Assembly: GCF_002018875.1 (NCBI RefSeq)
Contig: NZ_MVOL01000012.1
Coordinates: 1 to 64,000, forward strand
From: Pseudomonas sp. MF4836
GTDB taxonomy: Bacteria; Pseudomonadota; Gammaproteobacteria; Pseudomonadales; Pseudomonadaceae
Direction: 5' to 3'
DNA length: 64,000 bases
Position numbers and translations under genes: made by a program. The notes beneath the pieces were generated by a model. The model ran no database searches and had not been told where the DNA came from. It worked only from the letters and a program-made list of their open reading frames with translations. Below, piece after piece: positions 51,004-60,030 of this stretch (position 1 is the first letter of the stretch; each line of letters starts with the position of its first letter).

Positions 51004-51993
51004 ATGATCCCGTTATTGGTCTGTGATGATTCGAGCATGGCCAGGAAGCAGGTGCTGCGAACCCTGCCCAGCGAATGGCGAGTGTCCGTCACCCAGGCCT
51101 GCAACGGCCAGGAGGGGCTTGAGGCATTGCGCCAGGGGCTGGGCCAGGTGGTGCTGCTGGACCTGACCATGCCGGTGATGGATGGCTATCAGTTGTTGAG
51201 CGCGGTCCAGGCCGAAGGCATCGAGGCGCAGATCATTGTGATCTCCGGTGATGTGCAGGAAGAAGCCATTCGCCGGGCCCGCGAGCTGGGCGCCCGGGCC
51301 TTCCTGAAAAAGCCCTTCGACCCGGACCAGTTGCGCGCGCTGCTCGGCGAACTGCGCCTGCTCGACGGCACGGTCCAGGTCCCGGCCCTGGCGCCCTCCC
51401 CAGCCCCGCAAGTGACCTTTCGCGACGCGTTCCGCGAAACGGTCAACGTATCCATGGGCTACGCCGCGGCGCTGATCGCCAAGGTGCTCGAAGTGTTCGT
51501 GCACCTGCCGATTCCCCACGTCAATGTGCTCGAAGCCGGCGAGCTGCAGATGCTGCTGGCCGACGCCAACCGCGCCCAGCAACTGACCGCCATCTGCCAG
51601 AGCTACATCGGCAGTGGCATCGCCGGCGAGGCCTTGCTGATGTTCTATGACTCGGAGGTCGCCGACATCGCCAAGCTGATGGAGCACGGCACCGCCGAGT
51701 ACCAGGAAATGGAAGTGCTGATCGACCTCTCCAGCGTCCTGATCGGCGCCTGCCTGAGCAGCATCGCCGACCAGCTGGATGTGTTCTTTTCCGTCGGCCA
51801 CCCGCAGGTGCTGGGGGAGCAGACCTCGATCGATGAATTGATCCGCCTCAATCAGCAACGTTGGGCCAAGACCCAGGCCGTGGAAATCAGCTACAGCCTC
51901 GAAGAACAGAACATCCACTTCGACCTGTTGCTGCTGTTCACCGAAGGCTCCATGGAGCTGCTGGAGCAAAAACTTTCCTACCTGATGAGCTGA
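51004..51993 (+). CDS. Response regulator: receiver domain fused to a CheC-like domain
   Basis: The 329-residue protein has a CheY-like receiver at residues 1-118 with the acidic pair Asp8-Asp9, phospho-acceptor Asp53 (VVLLDLTMPVMDGY) and Lys103 (FLKKPFD). A proline-rich linker follows, then a CheC/CheX-like alpha-beta domain with EMEVLIDLSSVLIGACLSSI at about 238-257. The CheC catalytic pair E-x2-N aligns here as D and S, so phosphatase activity is doubtful. The diguanylate cyclase four bases downstream shares the operon. Together they suggest signal input to c-di-GMP or flagellar control. Confidence 0.86.
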   Translation: MIPLLVCDDSSMARKQVLRTLPSEWRVSVTQACNGQEGLEALRQGLGQVVLLDLTMPVMDGYQLLSAVQAEGIEAQIIVISGDVQEEAIRRARELGARAFLKKPFDPDQLRALLGELRLLDGTVQVPALAPSPAPQVTFRDAFRETVNVSMGYAAALIAKVLEVFVHLPIPHVNVLEAGELQMLLADANRAQQLTAICQSYIGSGIAGEALLMFYDSEVADIAKLMEHGTAEYQEMEVLIDLSSVLIGACLSSIADQLDVFFSVGHPQVLGEQTSIDELIRLNQQRWAKTQAVEISYSLEEQNIHFDLLLLFTEGSMELLEQKLSYLMS

Positions 51994-51997
51994 GCCC

Positions 51998-52945
51998 ATG
52001 CGCAACCGAATGGATTTTAGTGAGCTGCACTGGCTGCTGGCGATCGTCCAGAGCATTGACGTCGGCATCGTGGTCCTGGACCTCGAATGCCAGGTCCAGG
52101 TGTGGAACAGCTTTATGGAGAACCGCTCAGGGGTGCAGTCCAAGGACGCCATCGACCGCTCGTTCTTCGAGCTGTTTCCCGAGGTCGACCAGGAGTGGTT
52201 CAGCCGCAAGCTCGGCCGGGTGGTGGCCCTGGGTACCCCGGCCTTCACCATCTGGAAGCAGCGTCCGTACCTGGTGCGATTCAAGAACTACCAGCCAATC
52301 ACCGGCCAGGGCGAGTTCATGTTCCAGAACACCACCCTGCTGCCGCTGCGCTCGTCCAACAGCGAAATCCACCACGTGTGCCTGGTGATCTATGACGTCA
52401 CCGATGTGGCGATCAACAGCCAGGCCCTGCAAGGCGCCAATGCCCAGTTGCAGCACCTGTCGCGCACCGACCACCTGACCCAGCTCTACAACCGTGGACA
52501 CTGGGAGCAGAGCGTGGAGTTGGCCTACCAGCGGCAGAGCCACGGCATGTCCCTGGTGATGCTCGACATCGATCACTTCAAGTCGATCAATGATCGCTAC
52601 GGCCACCCCGCCGGCGACGCCGTGATCCGCCAGGTCTCGACCCTGATCCGCCAGCACGTGCGCGCAGGTGACGTGGCCGGGCGCTATGGCGGCGAAGAGT
52701 TCGCCCTGCTCCTGCCCCACACCGACCATGACGGCGCCTGCAAACTGGCCGAGCGCCTGCGCCAGGCGGTCGAGCACCAGGAAGTCATCCATCAGGGCCA
52801 GAGCATTCGCTTCACCATCAGCCTCGGTGTCGCCAGCCTCGACCGCCCGACCCAGGACCACCGCTGCCTGATCGGCTGGGCCGACCAGGCGCTGTACGCC
52901 TCGAAACATGCCGGACGCAATCGGGTGTCCAGCTACACGGGCTGA
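51998..52945 (+). CDS. PAS-GGDEF diguanylate cyclase
   Basis: The 315-residue protein has an N-terminal PAS-like sensor (residues 10-135; DVGIVVLDLECQVQVWNSFM). A GGDEF domain follows, with the active-site GGEEF at 231-235 and an intact inhibitory RXXD (RAGD, 222-225) five residues before it. Thus c-di-GMP production should be subject to product feedback. No membrane helix is present. It lies four bases after the receiver-CheC gene and is very likely co-transcribed. The partner may control its activity through protein contact. Confidence 0.93.
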   Translation: MRNRMDFSELHWLLAIVQSIDVGIVVLDLECQVQVWNSFMENRSGVQSKDAIDRSFFELFPEVDQEWFSRKLGRVVALGTPAFTIWKQRPYLVRFKNYQPITGQGEFMFQNTTLLPLRSSNSEIHHVCLVIYDVTDVAINSQALQGANAQLQHLSRTDHLTQLYNRGHWEQSVELAYQRQSHGMSLVMLDIDHFKSINDRYGHPAGDAVIRQVSTLIRQHVRAGDVAGRYGGEEFALLLPHTDHDGACKLAERLRQAVEHQEVIHQGQSIRFTISLGVASLDRPTQDHRCLIGWADQALYASKHAGRNRVSSYTG

Positions 52946-52966
52946 CTCCGGGCGCCAAGTGCGGCG

Positions 52967-52987
52967 CCGGGCTAAAAAAAAGCCCGG
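52967..52987. terminator. GC hairpin with seven-A loop after the GGDEF gene
   Basis: CCGGGCT-AAAAAAA-AGCCCGG is a perfect seven-base stem with an A loop. A second palindrome, GGCGCC-AAGTGC-GGCGCC, lies immediately before it. There is no T run on the plus strand, so it could instead act on minus-strand transcripts or stabilise the mRNA. Confidence 0.4.
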
Positions 52988-53078
52988 GCTGCGGATATAG
53001 TGCGCCAGCTCGCGGTCCACATTGGCTGCATCAATGCGACCTCTCCCCTGAATTGCCGGAACAAGGAGTCCTCTGGCC

Positions 53079-54401
53079 ATGGCCGATCCTCGAACAGCCT
53101 CCCCTCAACAGCAGTGGCACAACGCCGTACTGCAATACACCCGCGCCATCAACCAATACGTGCAAGACGGCATGGCCCAAGGTTGGGACGGGCTCGAAGA
53201 GCCGACACTGCCGGAAACCGAACACCTGCTGAATGCCTGGCGAGCCGCCCTCGAAACCCTCAACCAGCAACCCCGGGATGCCGCCGCATTCGCCGCCTGG
53301 CGTGAAGAGTGGCCGCCGGCGCACTTCCCGCTGCATTCGCGCCTGGAGCAGGAGGGCCGCTCGATCCCGGCCCTGGCACTGCTGGACGACGGCACCCTAC
53401 TGGCACGCATCGGCGCCCCCTATGAAGGTGGCCATGTGGTGCATATCGACGGACAGCACATTGAAAAGGTCAGCCAGGGCGAGTTCTTCGGACGTTGCCC
53501 GCAGCGCCGATTCTTTGCCTGGTCGGTACCCAGCGGCGTGCGTGTTACCGACGGCTGGAATGGCCCGCAAGTGGCCGAGTTTCCCTGGCCCACCGGGCGT
53601 GAAGGCTTGCCGGACAGCCTGGTACTGGAAGAAGAGGCGCAAATACTGCCCAGCGCGCTGATCCCCTTCCCCGATGGCCAGCGGGTGCTGCTGGTGAGTT
53701 CGGACGGGATCTTCGTGCTGCACGCCGAAGGCGCCACCCGGGTCCTGCGGCGCCCGGAAGAACTCGACAAAGACCTGGCCGACGGTGTCGCCCCCGATGA
53801 CCTGGCCGTGGGCCTGTCCATGGAGCACGGGGCGATCTCCCCTGACGGCCAGTGCATCGCCATCGGCGAACAGTGCGGGCATCACCTGGTGCTCAACGCC
53901 CAGCTGGAGGTGGTGGCCGAAGTCGGCCCGGCCGGTGAATACCCGCACTTCGCGATGTTCAACCAGGCCGGCGACCGACTGATCCTCAATGCCTGCCACT
54001 TCTATAACGGCGGCACCCTGGGGGTGGCGGTGGCCGATCTGCCGGGCCTGCGCACCGACTTTTACAGCGATGACCCCCGGACCCCGGTGTTGCAGGAAGG
54101 TGCCCGGGTCTATGCCGGCGCGGCCCGCCACGATGAGTTCATCGTCGGCGACGCCTACGGCTACCTGCGCGCCTTCAGTGAAACCGGCGAGGAGCGCTGG
54201 CAGCACTACGTCGGCTCGTCCTTCAGCGCGATGGACATCAGCCCCGACGGCAAGACCCTGGTGGCGGCCACCTGCGCCGGGATCATCGTGCAGATCGACC
54301 TGGACACCGGGCGCCCGCAATGGCAGATCGGCACCGGCGATCACCACGAAGTGCGGCGCTGGATGTTCTGGAAGAGTTTCGTCAAACCCCTGGTCTGCTA
54401 A
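53079..54401 (+). CDS. Beta-propeller-like (WD40/PQQ-type) protein of unknown function
   Basis: The 440-residue soluble protein begins with a helical stretch (VLQYTRAINQYVQDGMAQ). It then shows repeated blade-like motifs ending in Asp-Gly turns: ISPDGQCIAIGEQCG, ISPDGKTLVAATCAGIIVQI and FPDGQRVLLVSSDGIFVL. Such repeats form beta-propellers. No signal peptide is visible, so it is likely cytoplasmic. It has a strong AAGGAG site. It stands alone after the c-di-GMP operon and before a convergent TonB receptor gene. Its partners are unknown. Confidence 0.72.
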   Translation: MADPRTASPQQQWHNAVLQYTRAINQYVQDGMAQGWDGLEEPTLPETEHLLNAWRAALETLNQQPRDAAAFAAWREEWPPAHFPLHSRLEQEGRSIPALALLDDGTLLARIGAPYEGGHVVHIDGQHIEKVSQGEFFGRCPQRRFFAWSVPSGVRVTDGWNGPQVAEFPWPTGREGLPDSLVLEEEAQILPSALIPFPDGQRVLLVSSDGIFVLHAEGATRVLRRPEELDKDLADGVAPDDLAVGLSMEHGAISPDGQCIAIGEQCGHHLVLNAQLEVVAEVGPAGEYPHFAMFNQAGDRLILNACHFYNGGTLGVAVADLPGLRTDFYSDDPRTPVLQEGARVYAGAARHDEFIVGDAYGYLRAFSETGEERWQHYVGSSFSAMDISPDGKTLVAATCAGIIVQIDLDTGRPQWQIGTGDHHEVRRWMFWKSFVKPLVC

Positions 54402-54452
54402 GCCTCGGCCGGCGCGCCGGGGTTGCCGCCCGCGTGCCGGAACAAGGGCGCC

Positions 54453-56573
54453 CTACAGGGTGTAGGCAATCCCCATCTGCACCGTACGCGGCGCGCCCGG
54501 GTAGGCGTAGACGTTGCCGAAGGCACCTTCGTCATAGTCGGCGTTGAACAGGTTCTTCACGTCCAGGTTCAGGCGCACGTGCTGGTTGAGCTTGTAGTAG
54601 CTGAGCAGGTCGAACACCCGGTAGCTGTCCATGCTGAAAGCGTTGGCCGCGGTCTGCCCGGCGCGCTCGGCGACGTACTTGGCTCCCAGCCCCAGGCCCA
54701 GGCCCTTGAGCCCGCCGTCCTGAAACTCGTAGACATTGAGCAGGCTGAAGCTGTTGCGCGGAATGTTCAGCAGGCGGGTTCCCGAGGCCAGGCGGTTGTC
54801 TTTGGTGACCTCGGCGTCGACATAGGCGTAGCCACCGATCATCCGCCACTCCGGGGTCAGGTTGCCGGCCACGTTCAGGTCCAGGCCACGACTGCGCACT
54901 TCGCCGGCGGCGACACTGAACGTCGAATCCACCGGATCGGCCGTCAGCACGTTGCGCTTTTCAATCTGGTAGAGCGCCGCATCCACACTCAACTGGCGCT
55001 CCAGGGCTTCCCACTTGACCCCCACTTCATAAGACTTGCCCTCCTCCGGCTTGAAGCCGCCACCGGTACGCGCCGCGCCGGTGTTCGGCTTGAAGGAACG
55101 CGCGGCGTCGGCATACACCGCCACGGTCGGCGTCAGGTTGTAGAGCAGGCCGGCGCGCGGGGTCACCGCGTTGTCGCTGTTGGTCCAGCTCGGCGTGCCG
55201 GCCAGGTAGCTGTCGTAGTCATGTTCGAAACGCTCGAAACGCGCCCCCACCAGCGCCTTGAGGTTCTCGGTCAGGCTCACTTGGTCCTGGACGAAAGCGG
55301 CGTAGGTCTTGAGGTTTTCCTGGTCATGGGTGGTGGTGCGAGTCAGCGTCGGACGGGCCTGGCCGTAGACCGGATCGAAGATATCGATCGGGTAACTGAT
55401 GCCGCCCGCGGAGCGCTGGATGATCGACTGGTAATCGTAGTCTTCGTACTCGACGCCAGTGAGCAGGGTGTGCTCGAAACCCGCCAGGGAGAAATGCCCG
55501 GTGAGGTTCAACTGGTAGTCGCGGTCACGCCACTCCAGCTTGCGGTAGTTGAAGTTGCGCCCCAGGGTGCGCCCGTCGGCGGCAATGCCATTGGCCTCGA
55601 TGCCGTTGCCGGCCAGCGAGCCGTCGAGGATCTGCGCACCGCCACCCAGGGTCCAGTCGTCGTTGAGAAAATGCTCGAAGCGCAGCTGGCCCATATTGTT
55701 GTCGTTGTGCAGCTTGCCGATGTCCTTCTCGCCAAAAAAAGTCTCGCGCGAGGCCACGCCGATCTGCGCCGGATAGCGGGTCACGCCGCGATCCAGGGGC
55801 GCATTGTTGCGCATGAAGTCCCCCTCGAAAGTGATCTTGGTACGGTCGTCGACCTGCCAGCTGAGCACCGGGGTCACGCCGTAACGCTCGGTCTCCACAT
55901 GATCGCGGAAGGTGTCGCCGCCCTCGCCGATGACATTCAGGCGGTAGGCGAAACGCCCTTCCTGGTCCAGCGGCCCCGAGGCGTCCAGGGTGCCACGGCG
56001 CATGCCCTGGTCGCTGAGCTGGCTGCCCAGGGTCACCGCCGTCTCTTTCAGCGGCTGCTTGGACACCACATTGAAGGTGCCGCCCGGGTCGCCACGACCA
56101 TAGAGCATGGTGGCCGGGCCGCGCAGCACTTCCAGGCGCTCGATGGTGTTGGCGTCGGGCATGTTCGGGTAGCCGCGGTTGATCGGGAAGCCGTTGCGGT
56201 AGAACTCGCCGGTGGTAAAGCCGCGCACAGTGAAGGTGGTCAGGCCCTGGCCGCCGAAATTGTTCGCCCGGCCCACGCCGCCGGCGTAGTCCAGGGCATC
56301 CTGCAGGCGCGTGGCGCCGAGGTCTTCCACGGCGTCGCGGGTGACCACGCTGATGGACTGCGGGGTTTCATGAATCGAGGTGTCGGTGCGGGTGGCGCTG
56401 GCGGAACGGGTGGCGCGATAACCCTGGACCGGACCCTGGGCCTGCTCTTCGGTGGTGCCGTTGATATCAATCGCCTGCAGCTCGATTGTCGACCTATCAG
56501 TGGCTGCCGATTCAGCCCAGGCGGCCTGGGAAATGGCTTGGATCACACACAGAGAAACCAGAGTTCGACGCAT
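54453..56573 (-). CDS. TonB-dependent siderophore receptor without an STN domain
   Basis: The 706-residue protein has a signal peptide (LVSLCVIQAISQAAWA). The plug domain TPQSISVVTRDAVEDLGATR follows, then a barrel ending in PRTVQMGIAYTL. It imports a ferric siderophore, without a signalling domain. The ATG giving MRRTLVSLCVIQ was chosen because it begins the signal peptide. A Fur-box-like site upstream implies control by iron. No sigma/FecR genes are close. The siderophore is not known. Confidence 0.91.
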   Translation of the reverse strand: MRRTLVSLCVIQAISQAAWAESAATDRSTIELQAIDINGTTEEQAQGPVQGYRATRSASATRTDTSIHETPQSISVVTRDAVEDLGATRLQDALDYAGGVGRANNFGGQGLTTFTVRGFTTGEFYRNGFPINRGYPNMPDANTIERLEVLRGPATMLYGRGDPGGTFNVVSKQPLKETAVTLGSQLSDQGMRRGTLDASGPLDQEGRFAYRLNVIGEGGDTFRDHVETERYGVTPVLSWQVDDRTKITFEGDFMRNNAPLDRGVTRYPAQIGVASRETFFGEKDIGKLHNDNNMGQLRFEHFLNDDWTLGGGAQILDGSLAGNGIEANGIAADGRTLGRNFNYRKLEWRDRDYQLNLTGHFSLAGFEHTLLTGVEYEDYDYQSIIQRSAGGISYPIDIFDPVYGQARPTLTRTTTHDQENLKTYAAFVQDQVSLTENLKALVGARFERFEHDYDSYLAGTPSWTNSDNAVTPRAGLLYNLTPTVAVYADAARSFKPNTGAARTGGGFKPEEGKSYEVGVKWEALERQLSVDAALYQIEKRNVLTADPVDSTFSVAAGEVRSRGLDLNVAGNLTPEWRMIGGYAYVDAEVTKDNRLASGTRLLNIPRNSFSLLNVYEFQDGGLKGLGLGLGAKYVAERAGQTAANAFSMDSYRVFDLLSYYKLNQHVRLNLDVKNLFNADYDEGAFGNVYAYPGAPRTVQMGIAYTL

Positions 56574-56632
56574 CAACGGACTGCCCTTAAAGAGATGCCG
56601 GGCACAACAGGAGCCCGACAAGAATTGGTATC

Positions 56633-56657
56633 GAATATTATCAATACTCATTCTCAG
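56633..56657 (-). promoter_or_regulatory. Candidate Fur box before the second TonB receptor
   Basis: The minus strand reads GAGAATGAGTATTGATAATA, close to the consensus GATAATGATAATCATTATC by eye, 60-80 bases upstream of the receptor start in an AT-rich gap. The position suits iron repression of a siderophore receptor. Confidence 0.6.
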
Positions 56658-56768
56658 TTGATACTTTTTATGGTTACTTTGTCCTACAAAAATACCGTTG
56701 TGCCATCACTCGAACCCTGATATCGCGCGCCTGCCAAGACCGCTGGCGAGCGTGTCTTGCGCGGCGTC

Positions 56769-57896
56769 TCAGGCGTTCCCGGCAGAGAACCAGGCCTCGA
56801 TTTTGAGGTTTTCCGGATCGTTGATGGCGGCCAGGTACTCGTCGAGGGTGACTTCACCGACACAGGCCCGGGCCCCGGGTTGCGGCACGTAGCCGTCGAG
56901 CAGTTTGCGGGTCAGGGCCACGGCGGCGCAGCTGGGAATCTGCGGCCCCTTGTCGTTGGCGGCGGTCAGTTGTGCGGTCATGGCCAGGGCTTGGCCGTCG
57001 ACGCCCTGCCCCTGAACGTCGATATACATCGCGCTCTGGCCGTCGCCGAGTTTTTCGAACCACAGGCCGCACCGGTAGAGCCGGGCCGCCCAGGCTTGGG
57101 TCGAACGCACCAGCCCGAACCGCACCGCCTGGGCCAGCAGGGCATTGGCCAGGCCGGCGATCTTCAGCCCGGCGCCGGCCTTGAACACCAGGGTGTGGGC
57201 GCCGTAGCGCTCGGCGAACAGGTCCAGGTCCGGCACGTCGACGTTGGCCAGCAAGCGGCTGCCCAGGTACGGCATCTTGCGCAGGGTCAGGCCCTGCCAG
57301 GCGATCACCGGGTACGGTCGGCCGTCCTTGAGTTGCTGGATCGGCTTGCCGGCATAGGCCAACACGCCTTCGATGGTCGACAGGCCGGGCATTTTCGCCG
57401 AGGAGGAAATACCGTGTTCGATGCGTTCGATACGGGCAAAGCGCGCCCGATGCTGGTCGATGATCGCCGCCGCCAGGGTCGGCACCGAGCTGCAGCCGCT
57501 GAGCAGCGTGACCCCGGCCTCGCGCGCCGCCTGGTCCAGCACGCCGATGCCGCCGACAAAGGTCCGGCAGTCGGCCAGGTCGCAGTAATTGACCCCGGCC
57601 TCGATACAGGCCCGAGCCACGGTGTAGGGCTGGCCCTGGAAGGGCCCGCCGGTATGGATCACCAGCTTGATGCCCAGGCTGCCCAGGGCCGCCGTGAACT
57701 GGGGCCCCATCGCATCGCCGCACCAGCTGCTGCAATCCTGGGCGCCTTGCTGGCGCAGTTCGTCGAGCTGTTGCGCTAGCTTTTGCCGGTTGCGCCCCGC
57801 ACTCACCAGGCTCACGCCCGGCATCTGGCCCAGATGACGGCAGACGATGCTGCCGAAATTTCCGTAACCACCGATCACCATTACCTTCAACGTCAT
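56769..57896 (-). CDS. Saccharopine dehydrogenase-like NAD(P)-binding reductase
   Basis: The 375-residue protein opens with the Rossmann motif VMVIGGYGNFGSIVCRHLG (residues 5-23). It carries LVIHTGGPFQGQPYTVARAC and GVNYCDLADCRTFVGG as in saccharopine-dehydrogenase-like NADP proteins. These act on varied substrates, including amino-acid and lipid derivatives. The C-terminus DEYLAAINDPENLKIEAWF is not part of the lysine pathway enzyme. It is likely soluble. It lies at the end of a gap that may hold promoters for both directions. The substrate is unknown. Confidence 0.8.
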   Translation of the reverse strand: MTLKVMVIGGYGNFGSIVCRHLGQMPGVSLVSAGRNRQKLAQQLDELRQQGAQDCSSWCGDAMGPQFTAALGSLGIKLVIHTGGPFQGQPYTVARACIEAGVNYCDLADCRTFVGGIGVLDQAAREAGVTLLSGCSSVPTLAAAIIDQHRARFARIERIEHGISSSAKMPGLSTIEGVLAYAGKPIQQLKDGRPYPVIAWQGLTLRKMPYLGSRLLANVDVPDLDLFAERYGAHTLVFKAGAGLKIAGLANALLAQAVRFGLVRSTQAWAARLYRCGLWFEKLGDGQSAMYIDVQGQGVDGQALAMTAQLTAANDKGPQIPSCAAVALTRKLLDGYVPQPGARACVGEVTLDEYLAAINDPENLKIEAWFSAGNA

Positions 57897-58349
57897 CTAT
57901 GACTTCCTTGCATCAGTGGCTCAGACGGTCCCTTTTCTGGCTTGGGGGCCGGCGCGCGGGAGCTTCCCCGATTTATCCGGCAGGGGCAAGCGCAGTCGCC
58001 CTCCCGGGCCGGAAAGTGCCCGTTTTTAGCTCGGAAAAATCAGACCGACCTACAAACCGAGAAAAAAATCCAATGCCGCTGCGGCATAATGCTATGCAAA
58101 CTCGTCATCATCCCGACTTTAAGAGCGTGATAGCCTTCCGCTCCTCTGTGGCTTCGTACAACAAACCTGCCTGTTCGCTTCGAACACCCGCGCAGGATAA
58201 AGAAGCCTTGTACATGCTTGCTTCGATCTTCTCTGCCCAGCTCAGCGTTTCACTCTGGGTCTATCCACTACAGACCTTCAGGAAAACCGACAGCAAATAT
58301 TGACTCGGCCCTAGTGTCGGCACCTTTTCGTTTCAAATTCGGAGCTGTT
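57897..58349. other. Leader region before the oxaloacetate decarboxylase gene
   Basis: About 450 bases without a convincing gene. An open frame of 134 codons at 57899-58303 lacks a ribosome site and motifs. It contains a perfect palindrome (listed separately) followed by TAATGCTATG, which could be a -10 box, and GGAG before the next ATG. It may hold a long 5' untranslated region or a promoter. Confidence 0.45.
58074..58086. promoter_or_regulatory. Perfect palindrome TGCCGCTGCGGCA with -10-like sequence
   Basis: TGCCGC-T-GCGGCA is a 6+1+6 perfect palindrome and is followed by TAATGCTATG. It is about 265 bases upstream of the decarboxylase gene. No regulator gene is adjacent, so the protein that would bind is unknown. 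Confidence 0.4.
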
Positions 58350-59219
58350 ATGTCCAGGCTTTCCCATCAAGATCTGCGCCGCGCCTTCCGTGAACTCATG
58401 GCCTCCAACGCCTGCTACCACACCGCTTCAGTCTTCGACCCGATGTCCGCGCGAATCGCCGCCGACCTGGGTTTTGAAGTGGGGATTCTCGGTGGTTCGG
58501 TCGCCTCGCTGCAGGTCCTGGCCGCACCCGACTTTGCCCTGATCACCCTCAGCGAATTTGCCGAACAGGCCACCCGCATCGGCCGCGTCGCCCAACTGCC
58601 GGTACTCGCCGACGCCGACCACGGCTATGGCAACGCCCTCAACGTGATGCGCACCGTGGTGGAACTGGAGCGTGCCGGCATCGCCGCCCTGACCATCGAA
58701 GACACCCTGCTGCCGGCCCAATTCGGCCGCAAGTCCACCGACCTGATCTCGGTCGCCGAGGGCGTGGGCAAGATCCGTGCGGCACTGGAAGCCCGGGTCG
58801 ACCCGGAGCTGTCGATCATTGCCCGGACCAACGCGGCGATCCTGCCGATCCAGGAAATCATCAGCCGCACCCAGCATTACCAACGCGCAGGCGCGGATGC
58901 CATCTGCATGGTCGGCGTGCGTGACTTCGAACAACTGGAGCAGATCAGTGAACACCTGACTGTGCCACTGATGCTGGTGACCTACGGCAACCCGGCCCTG
59001 CGCGACGACGCACGCCTGGCCGAACTCGGTGTGCGCATTGCAGTCGACGGCCACGCCGCCTACTTCGCCGCGATCAAGGCCACTTACGATTGCCTGCGCG
59101 AACAGCGCCAGATCTTCACCCAGGCCTCGGACCTGAGCGCAACGGAACTGGCGCACACCTACACCCAGCCCGAGGACTACATCGTCTGGGCCAAGGAGTA
59201 CATGAGCGTCAAGGAGTAA
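58350..59219 (+). CDS. Oxaloacetate decarboxylase of the PEP mutase/isocitrate lyase superfamily
   Basis: The 289-residue protein has the (beta/alpha)8 PEP-mutase fold, with the metal and substrate segment LADADHGYGNALNVMRTV at about residues 87-104 and ALTIEDTLLPAQFG following. Length and motifs match the Pseudomonas oxaloacetate decarboxylase described from PA4872, which converts oxaloacetate to pyruvate and CO2. Other members of the superfamily split carbon-carbon or carbon-phosphorus bonds, so the exact reaction is inferred. The ATG at 58350 follows GGAG. Confidence 0.85.
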   Translation: MSRLSHQDLRRAFRELMASNACYHTASVFDPMSARIAADLGFEVGILGGSVASLQVLAAPDFALITLSEFAEQATRIGRVAQLPVLADADHGYGNALNVMRTVVELERAGIAALTIEDTLLPAQFGRKSTDLISVAEGVGKIRAALEARVDPELSIIARTNAAILPIQEIISRTQHYQRAGADAICMVGVRDFEQLEQISEHLTVPLMLVTYGNPALRDDARLAELGVRIAVDGHAAYFAAIKATYDCLREQRQIFTQASDLSATELAHTYTQPEDYIVWAKEYMSVKE

Positions 59220-59627
59220 TCAGCGGGCCATTGCCTTGCCGAGTGCACCCTCGACACAATCGACAATCTGGCCAATGGTCCAGGGCTTGCGGATAAACGT
59301 CACCGGCTGACGAACCCCGGAACTCTCCGGCGTTTCGTAGCCGGACATCACCACCACCGGCATCGCCGGCCAGTGTTCCCCCACCAGGTTGGCCAGGCTC
59401 GCACCGTTGAGCCGGCCGGGCATGGTGATATCCGTCAGCAGCAGGCACACCTCATCGGCGTGCTGTTGAAGAAAATCCCACGCCAGGTCGGCACTGGCGC
59501 ACGCCTGGGTGGCAAACCCTTCGTCCTGCAGAATCTCGCACAGGAACTCCAGCACCGTCGGCTCGTCCTCCACGATCAGGATCAATCGGCGGGCGGTATC
59601 GGCGCGGGTGGACGAGGCTGGATTCAT
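59220..59627 (-). CDS. Single-domain response regulator
   Basis: The 135-residue protein is a lone receiver domain. ILIVEDEPTVLEFLCEIL has the acidic pocket, LLLTDITMPGRLNG the phospho-acceptor Asp, VVVMSGYETPES the Ser/Thr, and FIRKPWTIGQI the conserved Lys. It has no output domain, so it likely acts by protein contact or as a phosphate sink, as in the FixJ/CheY-like stand-alone proteins of hybrid-kinase systems. The start at MNPASSTRADT is preferred, though an ATG eight codons upstream is possible. No kinase gene is adjacent. Confidence 0.83.
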   Translation of the reverse strand: MNPASSTRADTARRLILIVEDEPTVLEFLCEILQDEGFATQACASADLAWDFLQQHADEVCLLLTDITMPGRLNGASLANLVGEHWPAMPVVVMSGYETPESSGVRQPVTFIRKPWTIGQIVDCVEGALGKAMAR

Positions 59628-59651
59628 GAGGTTGTTGCTCCCTGACTGCAT

Positions 59652-60030
59652 GGACGACTGAGCGGATGAACGACGCTATCTGCTCTTATGAGCCACGACC
59701 GGCGCAGAAATTCATTCTTGATTGTCTGGATTGATACAGCACTGACCAGCGCCCAATGATGCCACTGTGCCATTTAGCCGGCAAAGGCTTCAGCACCCGC
59801 GCTTCGACGCCCTCTCTTCTGGCACACTGCGTGCCGCGGCGCATTTCCCTTCCCGGCGAAAAACGCTATACCGAAGTGAGATCCGCCGCGCGACAGATCC
59901 CGCGCCGAAGTTTGCTTTCGCGCACCGCCACCGGAGAAAATCCCCGGTGCACGCGGTCAGATTGGATGTGCAACTTTTTTCGCCATCGGCCCCAGCCGGC
60001 CCGGTGGCTCCGCTTTCAGGGAATTTTAGA
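59652..60030. other. Intergenic region before ppnN
   Basis: About 380 bases between the receiver gene and ppnN. It has a short hairpin (CACCGG with CCGGTG, 59929-59949) and otherwise no clear sites. The ppnN frame stays open up to 59767, so a longer N-terminus cannot be excluded, but it lacks a ribosome site and resembles no known extension. Confidence 0.4.

Noticed and set aside
50691..51170. 159-codon minus-strand frame overlapping the receiver-CheC start
   Set aside because: It is antisense to the receiver coding region and has unusual composition.
54423..56720. Long open frame antisense to the second TonB receptor
   Set aside because: No ribosome site or motif; the reverse strand encodes a full receptor with signal peptide and plug.
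57899..58303. 134-codon frame in the decarboxylase leader
   Set aside because: No ribosome site, no motif, and it begins right at the edge of the neighbouring gene. Treated as non-coding.
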